From the NCBI GenBank assembly GCA_002771745.1, contig PCUL01000062.1, positions 1-64,000 of the forward strand: DNA of 64,000 nt, read 5' to 3'. Positions 39,717-47,567 of the stretch are shown one piece after another. The notes below the pieces were generated by a model. That model made no database searches. It was not told the DNA's origin and saw only the letters and a program-made list of their open reading frames with translations. This stretch comes from Bacteroidetes bacterium CG18_big_fil_WC_8_21_14_2_50_41_14 (lineage in GTDB: Bacteria > Bacteroidota > Bacteroidia > Bacteroidales > F082). The translations under genes were made by a program, and so were the position numbers. Each line of letters begins with the position of its first letter. Within the stretch, counting starts at the first letter, position 1.

Positions 39717-40649
39717 TTATTGTACAGGTTTTACATTGGTAAAAATGTGATACCAGGCAAAGTCAGGATTATTGGCCTGCACCATTCTTACTCTTAGCAT
39801 ATTTTCTGTAACCTCAATAATTTCATAAGAGCTTGACCCTGCATAAAACCCCATAAATCCACCATCTGAGAAATTAATTGTAGTGCCTCTATAACCACCA
39901 TCAATTGTAGCAATTGAAGAGGAAGGACTAAATTGTGCATTTTTTATCCCTTCAATATCAAATGGATGGCTTCCCTCATCTCCTAAGCCAAGTTCAGCAG
40001 CATAGATGCCCTGAATAAATGCTTCACCGGTATGATTTTTTTGCTCAAATTTCATATCTCCACCTTCAAGTGAGAACACAAACTCACATTCATACAATGA
40101 TGAAGCTGATTTCTCCCACGGTGCAGCCTGATACCATGATGGCCATGTATGATTTTCATTTCCATCTTCTACAAAGTTGGGCCCTAAACCTAAATGGCCA
40201 AGCTGATCTGCTGCCCAATACCATGTTTTTGAAGATCCCCCGGTGAGTAATTGCACTGCTTCTTCATCGGAGAAATTACTAAGCACCTCAACCTGAACAG
40301 TATTATTGGATGTAACGCCACCTGTTCCGATGGCAAAAACTGCTACAATATAAGTATTGACTCCTGGTTTTGAGAATCTGTGCGATTTTACTCCATTTGC
40401 TGATATGGTGTCAAATCCATCGCCAAAAACATAATTAAAGGTGATTTCATTATCCGCAGTAGCAATGAAATTAACTATGCCGCTACCATCTCCGTAAGGA
40501 TTTTCATCGTCAACTCCTACAATATTGTAGGTTAACGATACATTGGTCGGGGCTACCAAATCGCCCAGTTCAAATTTGTCTTTCTGGCAGCTGCTAAAAA
40601 TAAAGAGCATCCAGACCAGGATAGGTAATATGTATTTTATCTTTTTCAT
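39717..40649 (-). CDS. PKD-like surface lipoprotein (SusE/F-position putative glycan-binding protein)
   Basis: Lipobox FIFSSC; FNYVFGDGFDTIS PKD-like segment; located downstream of SusCD. Confidence 0.8.
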   Translation of the reverse strand: MKKIKYILPILVWMLFIFSSCQKDKFELGDLVAPTNVSLTYNIVGVDDENPYGDGSGIVNFIATADNEITFNYVFGDGFDTISANGVKSHRFSKPGVNTYIVAVFAIGTGGVTSNNTVQVEVLSNFSDEEAVQLLTGGSSKTWYWAADQLGHLGLGPNFVEDGNENHTWPSWYQAAPWEKSASSLYECEFVFSLEGGDMKFEQKNHTGEAFIQGIYAAELGLGDEGSHPFDIEGIKNAQFSPSSSIATIDGGYRGTTINFSDGGFMGFYAGSSSYEIIEVTENMLRVRMVQANNPDFAWYHIFTNVKPVQ

Positions 40650-40663
40650 GTTTTTACTTTTTT

Positions 40664-42739
40664 CTAGTTTTTAACGAGAATAAATCTCCACCAACCACCT
40701 CCGATATTGATATCCAGGGTCATTCTGGTATTTTCGTCTTCGAGAGCAATGTTGTAGGTAATGGTTTCGGGAGCATCGGCAGGTGTGGTCAATTCACCAC
40801 CGTTATATGCCTTAGGAATACCCAGATAGGCTCCCACTCCATTAATTGTTACAGTACCAGCATCAGCATCATAGGCGAATGTAGCTGAAGCAGATCCATC
40901 ATGTGGAGCAACAGGTGCGCCACAAGCATCGGTGCCACCTTGCCACCCTTCTACCCAGGTTTCTGTGCCCAACACATTTGAGAATGAGCCATCAGAACCA
41001 AAGATATATTCGTCATCATAAAAACAAGCACGAGCCTCTACACCAGCCGCATCAATGGCCCACCAGGAGATATCGCCCAATTCAGGACCTACGCCCAGTG
41101 AACCAGCCTCTGGAGCTATTTTCCATGTGCCATCCAATGGAGATGAAACTACGGTTCCGTCTTTTACCAGGATAAATCTCCACCATCCGCCTCCAATGTT
41201 GATGTCAAGGGTCATAACTGTTTCTTCATCCGAAAACGTGATTTGATAGGTAATGGATTCAGGAGCATCCGACGGAGTTGTCAATTCGCCTCCATTATAT
41301 GCTTTTGCAATGCCCAAATAGGCTCCAACTCCGTTTAAAGTAACGGTACCCGCTGCAGCATCGTATGTGTAATTGGCTACTGCGGATCCATCATGTGGTG
41401 CAACGGGAGTTCCACAAGCATCTGACCCACCTTGCCATCCTTCAATCCAGGTTTCCGTGCCCAGTACATTGCTAAATGAACCATCTGCACCAAAGATATA
41501 ATCGTCATCATAGAAGCAAGCACGAGCCTCTACACCAGCTGCATCAATGGCCCACCAGGAGATATCACCCAACTCAGGACCAACGCCAAGTGATCCGGCT
41601 TCAGGTTTTATTTTCCATGTTCCAACTATTCCTGTACTAACAGCAGCACTGGCTTGTTTGATGTCATCAAAATAGTAAGTGGCGTCATCTCCAGTATTTC
41701 CAAAATCGAAAAACATGACTACTTTCTGGTATTCTTGTCCCAAATCAATGCCTGAAAAGTCGAAGGTCAACTCTTCCCATTCGTTTGAAGTTGTTGTTAT
41801 GACGTCCACTTCTGCGTTGATGTCAGCATTGTTTAAATTCTCAATTTTGAATTTAACTACAACTCCCCTCTTCGGTGACAAGACTTTTACCCTGATTAAC
41901 TTTTTGGCAGTAAAGTCGATGGGTGATGCCAGGGTTAACAAGGTGCCGGCCCAGGTTTCAGCACCGGTGGTTTTTATCGATTGAGCCACACGTGCACTGT
42001 TGTTGATACCGGAAGCATCGGGATTGTCGACCACGGAAGTAACCTCATTGCCAAAATCAACAAACGAGTAATTAACGGTGTACGATTCAAAGGTGATGGG
42101 TAAAGTAACCGGATCAGAAGCCGCAGAAATAGTCACTGTTTCGCTATGTTCCACTGTTGCTGATCCACCACTTTTGGCTACAACCCGAACCACGTAGTTG
42201 CCTGCTTCAGCGTAGGTGTGAAGGGCAGCCTCTCCCGGAAGGACCTTAACAGGCTCCTCCCCTGTTACTTCACCAAAATAAATTTCCATTATGGTGGCGT
42301 AATCCGCGGTAGCGGTAACTGAAATAGTTTTAGGATTGATTGCATCAGGTACGATGGTAACCACCAGGTTTTCAGGAGCTTTAAAAGTGACATTTAGCTC
42401 TTTTTCGATTTTAGAAGTAAGTCCGGTTAACCCGGATGCAGTAATACCCACAGTAAAAACTCCTTCTGTATAGGTATGCGTTATTACTTCATTGATGGCA
42501 TAGGTAGTTGGTTTTTCGTCAGTTGCATCGCCAAAGGTGATAAAAAATTCGGTTACACCTTCCGCTGTTGGAATAATTGTTACCACCCCCGTATTGTCCT
42601 GCGTAATATCAAAGATGGCGTTTACGTTGGTGGGAGCTTTTACGTTATCCAATACTTTCAGGTTATCAACGTCCTTTTTGCAGGAAGCTAATACCACCAG
42701 AACGAAGATAAATACGGCTATATTTTTTATGCTATTCAT
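40664..42739 (-). CDS. surface lipoprotein (putative SGBP) with PKD-like, beta-sandwich and two tandem repeated C-terminal domains
   Basis: Lipobox VLASC; ITFESYTVNYSFVDFGN... module; two near-identical ~155-aa copies of GTWKI(A/K)PEAGSLGVGPELGDISWWAIDAAGVEARACFYDD...WWRFILVK. Confidence 0.85.
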   Translation of the reverse strand: MNSIKNIAVFIFVLVVLASCKKDVDNLKVLDNVKAPTNVNAIFDITQDNTGVVTIIPTAEGVTEFFITFGDATDEKPTTYAINEVITHTYTEGVFTVGITASGLTGLTSKIEKELNVTFKAPENLVVTIVPDAINPKTISVTATADYATIMEIYFGEVTGEEPVKVLPGEAALHTYAEAGNYVVRVVAKSGGSATVEHSETVTISAASDPVTLPITFESYTVNYSFVDFGNEVTSVVDNPDASGINNSARVAQSIKTTGAETWAGTLLTLASPIDFTAKKLIRVKVLSPKRGVVVKFKIENLNNADINAEVDVITTTSNEWEELTFDFSGIDLGQEYQKVVMFFDFGNTGDDATYYFDDIKQASAAVSTGIVGTWKIKPEAGSLGVGPELGDISWWAIDAAGVEARACFYDDDYIFGADGSFSNVLGTETWIEGWQGGSDACGTPVAPHDGSAVANYTYDAAAGTVTLNGVGAYLGIAKAYNGGELTTPSDAPESITYQITFSDEETVMTLDINIGGGWWRFILVKDGTVVSSPLDGTWKIAPEAGSLGVGPELGDISWWAIDAAGVEARACFYDDEYIFGSDGSFSNVLGTETWVEGWQGGTDACGAPVAPHDGSASATFAYDADAGTVTINGVGAYLGIPKAYNGGELTTPADAPETITYNIALEDENTRMTLDINIGGGWWRFILVKN
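40667..41131 (-). repeat. tandem domain repeat, copy 2
   Basis: GTWKIAPEAGSLGVGPELGD...GGGWWRFILVKN; near-duplicate of 41163..41623. Confidence 0.85.
41163..41623 (-). repeat. tandem domain repeat, copy 1
   Basis: GTWKIKPEAGSLGVGPELGD...GGGWWRFILVKDG. Confidence 0.85.
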
Positions 42740-42756
42740 CGTTTATAAGTTTTGGA

Positions 42757-44241
42757 TTAATAATTTGGGTTTTGTTTCCAGTTTCCAGCTGAGAATTCTA
42801 TTTCTTCGATTGGAATTGGAAAGACTTCATTTTTACCTGCTACAAATCCTTCGACTTGGCCGGCAGCTCGTCCTGTTCTTACCAGGTCAAAAAAGTGTAT
42901 TCCTTCGCCCATTAATTCCACCCTTCGTTCGTGATATATGGCATCGGTAAGGGCAGCACCTGCTAAAGTAATGTTGTGGTCGTCATCTCCGAAAGCCCTG
43001 CGGCGAACCATGTTAAGATATTCCTGAGCTTTGGCATCAGAAATTCCACCCCGGTTGTTGGCTTCAGCAGCCATAAGCAGGACATCTGAATACCGGATAG
43101 CCCGGTAATTATTGGGATTCGTCAAATTTAAGTCGGGTTGCGCATTTTCACTTCTTTTACGTGGCAGGTATTTTCTGTTAAAATATCCTGTATGATCATT
43201 ACCTGTAGAATACACTGCACCTGTAGAGTCTGCCCATGCTGCAATATCGAGGATGGTTACTCCCATGCGTAAATCTCCCGATTCAAATTGATCAACAGCT
43301 TCCTGAGTAGGTACATTAAAACTAAAACCTGATGTGAACAATGGACCATCATACCCCCTAACGCCGCTAAAACCAACAGCTACATTGCCTTCAACACATT
43401 GTAAACAATTAAAGCTTGCACCCTCGGCATCGGTATATTGTACTTCGAATACGGACTCGGAGCCGTTTTCGCCTTCGGCTTCAAAAATTGAATTGTAATC
43501 ATTTACCAAAAAGTAAGGGCCTTCGGTAATTACTTTATCCAGCACTTCGGCTGATTCTGCAAACTTATCCTGATAAAGGTAAACTTTGCCCAATAAGGCC
43601 TGTGCAGCTCCCTTGGTGGCTCTGCCAGCCTGAATGGGCGTGGAAGGAAGTACACTGGCCGCATACTGAAGGTCTTCTTCGATAAAGGTATACACTTCCG
43701 CTACCGGATACCTGGGAATAGTTGTTTCATCTCCAAGTTTAAAACGTTCGTCCACTTTAAAAGGAATGGGGCCAAACCATTTTACCAATTCGAAATTGAA
43801 ATACGCCCTAAGGAACCGCACCTCGCCAATCATCTCATCTTTCCCGTCAAAATCAGATTTATCTTTGAATTCCATGAAGTAATTTGTGCGCTGAACTCCG
43901 GCAAACATCCAATCCCATATATCACTCAGGTTGCTATTGGTGGGTGTTTGTGTCATTTGATCAACCTGTTGCCAGCCTATAACATCTGTAGGGCTTTCTC
44001 CTCCGCAACGGGTATTGTTTGAAGCTATTTCGCCTAATATCGCATTGGCATAGGTCGATTGAAGCAGGTCGTATGATGCCACAAGAGCCATATAGTAATC
44101 AGACTCTGAGTTAAAGTAATTTTCAGAGTCGATGGAATACTCAGGTGAAACCTCAACAAATTTATCGCTGCATGAGTAGCCCAATAATAGTGTCAGGAGA
44201 GCGAGAGTAACTATTGTTTTATTATAAATAAATCTTTTCAT
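42757..44241 (-). CDS. SusD/RagB family outer membrane lipoprotein
   Basis: MKRFIYNKTIVTLALLTLLLGYSCSDKF start at 44241; the ORF-track extension to 44418 overlaps the SusC 3' end. EVRFLRAYFNFELVKWFGPIPF, YRAIRYSDVLLMAAEAN. Confidence 0.94.
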   Translation of the reverse strand: MKRFIYNKTIVTLALLTLLLGYSCSDKFVEVSPEYSIDSENYFNSESDYYMALVASYDLLQSTYANAILGEIASNNTRCGGESPTDVIGWQQVDQMTQTPTNSNLSDIWDWMFAGVQRTNYFMEFKDKSDFDGKDEMIGEVRFLRAYFNFELVKWFGPIPFKVDERFKLGDETTIPRYPVAEVYTFIEEDLQYAASVLPSTPIQAGRATKGAAQALLGKVYLYQDKFAESAEVLDKVITEGPYFLVNDYNSIFEAEGENGSESVFEVQYTDAEGASFNCLQCVEGNVAVGFSGVRGYDGPLFTSGFSFNVPTQEAVDQFESGDLRMGVTILDIAAWADSTGAVYSTGNDHTGYFNRKYLPRKRSENAQPDLNLTNPNNYRAIRYSDVLLMAAEANNRGGISDAKAQEYLNMVRRRAFGDDDHNITLAGAALTDAIYHERRVELMGEGIHFFDLVRTGRAAGQVEGFVAGKNEVFPIPIEEIEFSAGNWKQNPNY

Positions 44242-44251
44242 TTTACAGTTA

Positions 44252-47200
44252 TTAAAGGTTAATGCTAAATCCAAACCAGTATGTTCTCGCGGCAGGGTAG
44301 AATCCTGAGTCGAAACCACCTCCAATTGGCTGTCCAGTTGATGCGCCGGGATCGAACCCCATATACCTGGTAAGTGTAACCAGGTTATTGACTGCCACAA
44401 AGAACCTAACCTCGTCAATTCTCGCTCTTTTAGTTATAACCTGAGGGATTCGGTAACCCAGCGAAACTCTTTGAAGCCTTAAATAAGATCCATCTTCAAC
44501 ATAGTAATCTGAAAAAATTGTATTGGCAGTAGCTCCATAGGTAACCCTTGGCACTTGATTGCTTGTACCCGGACCTGTCCACCTGTCGATCGTGGTACTG
44601 AGTTTGTTAACATCCGGTTGTGCACGTTCATAATTTCTAACAATGTCATTTCCTATGCTGGCAAATGTATAGGCAACAAAATCAAAGTTTTTATATTGTA
44701 ATGAAATATTTAATCCCATCACAAAGTCAGGAATAGGATCACCAATATAGGTTTTGTCATTGGAATTGAGCACGCCGTCACCGTTGACATCCACAAATCT
44801 AAGATCTCCCGGAGAAGCTACTGAACCCAATGCCTGTTGAGAAGGGTGAGCATCAACTTCTTCCTGAGTTTGAAATAAACCATCGGTTTTGTATCCATAA
44901 AAATAACCGATAGGTTGCCCTACTTCCATGCGGGCAGGTGAAGGTTGTCCAACGCCAAAACTTCCACCAGGGTAAAATCCTGTTCCATTATCTACCTTCA
45001 GGACTTCATTTTTAAGTATGGTCAGGTTATAATTTATCCGATAACTAAAATTTTCAACCGCCGGGCCACGAAAACCAAGAGCAAATTCCAATCCACTGTT
45101 ACGTACCGTACCGGCATTAATAGTCGGACTTCCTGCCCCCGGGGCATAGGTTCCAAGAATACCTGATACGGGGATGTTAGGAATTAGCAGATCTTTTGTC
45201 GTTTTTACAAAGTAGTCAGCAGTAAAATCCATCCGGTCGTTTAGGAAGGTGAGGTCGAATCCTGCATCAATTTGTTCTGATTGTTCCCACTTGATACCCG
45301 GATTTGGTAAGGTACCGATTGCCGTTCCATAAACAAGCTGTCCGTTAAGCACATAAACTCCTTCACCATTAAGCTGCGAAATGTATTTATAGGAATCAAT
45401 TTTATCTGACCCCAGGATACCATAACTCGCTCTTAGTTTTAGAAAATTTATTTGTTTAACATCCTTTAAAAAACCTTCATCCGATATAATCCATCCTACG
45501 GTTGCAGAAGGGAAATAAGCCACCGCATTGTCTGGACCAAATTTTGTTGAAGCATCTCTTCTAAACATAGCAGATACCAGGTATTTGCCTTTATAATCGT
45601 ATTGAGCCCTTGCGAAATAGGACAACCGTCGTTGATCATAAGTATATGAACCTGAAGATTTACTATCAACATATCCTGTAGTCAGGCTTATATCGGCAAA
45701 TTCCCATGAATTATTGGGTACATCGTAGCCTGTGGCATTAAGACCGTTGCCCCATTCCTGAAAAACTGATGTTCCCAGCGTTCCTGTAACATGGTGTGTT
45801 TCATTGAAATTGTTATCATAATTGACGAACGCATCAAAAGTATAATCATTATAGTTGTTCCTGCTTTGATAAACACTGCTGCGCGGTACATTAAACACCT
45901 TTGATTCTCCATAATCCACCACTTTTGTAAACGATTTGCCATGATCAAATGTCGAGTTAAACCCTATCCGTGCTGTAGCTGTAAAATGATTGGCGAATTT
46001 AGCTTCAAGTCCAAGATTACCATTTAGCTTATTAAGATAATATGAATTAAAGGTATTTGCAATTTGCTGTAATGGGTTGATAATTTCGATTCCCACATTG
46101 GCCGGGGCAATAAAATAACTTCCATCCGGATTATAAACAGGTACCGTAGAAGGCATATTGACAGCGTTAAACAGCACCGATCCCAAACCAAAGTCGTTGA
46201 AAGACGTACGATCGATATGGGTATAGGTAATGCTCGAGTTAAATTTTAACCAATTTGTAAAATCTGCTCCCATACTTATACGTGCGGTTGATCTTTCAAA
46301 TGCTGCTTTGTCACCACCAATTATGCCCTTCTGCCTTAAATCGGAAGCACTAATAGAATAAGTCATTTTTGCTGACCCTCCTGAAATGCTTACATTGTTA
46401 TCAAAAATAGGTTGTGTGGTGAAAAGCTGATCCTGCCAATTGGTGCCTTTCCCTAAGCCTGAAACATCAGGAAACGGAAGGGGCTTACCGGCGCTGGCAT
46501 AACTTTCATTTAACAAAACTGCATATTCGGTTGCATTTAATACAGGCAATTTTCGTGTTGTTTGTTGCAAACCGGAAGTGCTGTTGAACTTTACAGTGGT
46601 AGGTGTGTTTCTTTTACCAGTTTTTGTGGTGATAAGAATAATACCATTGGCACCAACAGTTCCATAAATTGCCGCCTGCGCATCCTTTAAAACAGTTATC
46701 GTTTCAATATCGTTTGGATTAAGTGTATTCAAATCACCTTGATATCCATCAATAATAGCAACAGGTGATGCATCACCATTGGTTGATATTCCACGGATTC
46801 GAATATCCAAACCGGCACCAGGGGCACCGGATTGTTCAGTTACATTAACCCCTGTAATGGTTCCTTGAAGTGCCTGTTCTATTTTAACAGGATTCAATTT
46901 ACTAATTGTTTTAGAATCAACAATTGAAACGGCTCCTGTTACATCCTTTTTCTTGACGGTTCCATAACCAATTACTACAACTTCATTTAGTAATGATATG
47001 TCAAGATCCAATGTGACCTTCACATTATTTTGTCCACTTGTTAATAGAATCTCCTGAGACTTCATACCTACATATGAGAATATGAGGGTTGATTGAGGAG
47101 AAACATTTTGTAAGACAAACTTACCATCGAGGTCTGTGGAGGTACCATTTGTGGTTCCTTTCTCCAGAACGGTAGCTCCGGGAATGGGCAGTAAATCCTC

Positions 47201-47305
47201 CGAAGAGATAACCACACCCTGTACTGCACTTCCCTGGGCTTTTACCTGCCACGGAATCAACAGCACCAACAGCAATAAAACAGAATAAATTTTTGTCATG
47301 AGCAT
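44252..47305 (-). CDS. SusC/RagA family TonB-linked outer membrane protein
   Basis: CarboxypepD_reg-like N-term, VVVIGYGTVKKKDVTGAVS, GVNVTEQSGAPGAGLDIRIRG, C-terminal aromatic FSINL. Confidence 0.96.
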   Translation of the reverse strand: MLMTKIYSVLLLLVLLIPWQVKAQGSAVQGVVISSEDLLPIPGATVLEKGTTNGTSTDLDGKFVLQNVSPQSTLIFSYVGMKSQEILLTSGQNNVKVTLDLDISLLNEVVVIGYGTVKKKDVTGAVSIVDSKTISKLNPVKIEQALQGTITGVNVTEQSGAPGAGLDIRIRGISTNGDASPVAIIDGYQGDLNTLNPNDIETITVLKDAQAAIYGTVGANGIILITTKTGKRNTPTTVKFNSTSGLQQTTRKLPVLNATEYAVLLNESYASAGKPLPFPDVSGLGKGTNWQDQLFTTQPIFDNNVSISGGSAKMTYSISASDLRQKGIIGGDKAAFERSTARISMGADFTNWLKFNSSITYTHIDRTSFNDFGLGSVLFNAVNMPSTVPVYNPDGSYFIAPANVGIEIINPLQQIANTFNSYYLNKLNGNLGLEAKFANHFTATARIGFNSTFDHGKSFTKVVDYGESKVFNVPRSSVYQSRNNYNDYTFDAFVNYDNNFNETHHVTGTLGTSVFQEWGNGLNATGYDVPNNSWEFADISLTTGYVDSKSSGSYTYDQRRLSYFARAQYDYKGKYLVSAMFRRDASTKFGPDNAVAYFPSATVGWIISDEGFLKDVKQINFLKLRASYGILGSDKIDSYKYISQLNGEGVYVLNGQLVYGTAIGTLPNPGIKWEQSEQIDAGFDLTFLNDRMDFTADYFVKTTKDLLIPNIPVSGILGTYAPGAGSPTINAGTVRNSGLEFALGFRGPAVENFSYRINYNLTILKNEVLKVDNGTGFYPGGSFGVGQPSPARMEVGQPIGYFYGYKTDGLFQTQEEVDAHPSQQALGSVASPGDLRFVDVNGDGVLNSNDKTYIGDPIPDFVMGLNISLQYKNFDFVAYTFASIGNDIVRNYERAQPDVNKLSTTIDRWTGPGTSNQVPRVTYGATANTIFSDYYVEDGSYLRLQRVSLGYRIPQVITKRARIDEVRFFVAVNNLVTLTRYMGFDPGASTGQPIGGGFDSGFYPAARTYWFGFSINL

Positions 47306-47567
47306 AGGGTTTTTTTATAACATTTTTTTGATTCATCAAGTATTAAATCGATTGCGACAATTAGAATATTTGGACGAAGTAAATATTAAAATTAGGATAT
47401 GTCAATATATTTGGTGCGTCAAAAATACATCAGTAGTAAAAATACACTACAACATAAATACATCAACAAAATTATATAAGACTGGTAAACAATTTCTTAT
47501 GACAGGGATTACTATTTATAATTAAGTTCCATACCAATTTGCATTGAATACGATAATATTTTCTATT

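Noticed and set aside
44242-44418. N-terminal extension of the SusD ORF overlapping SusC
   Set aside because: SusD lipoprotein signal peptide starts at the internal Met (44241); the extension is antigenic noise within the SusC 3' end.
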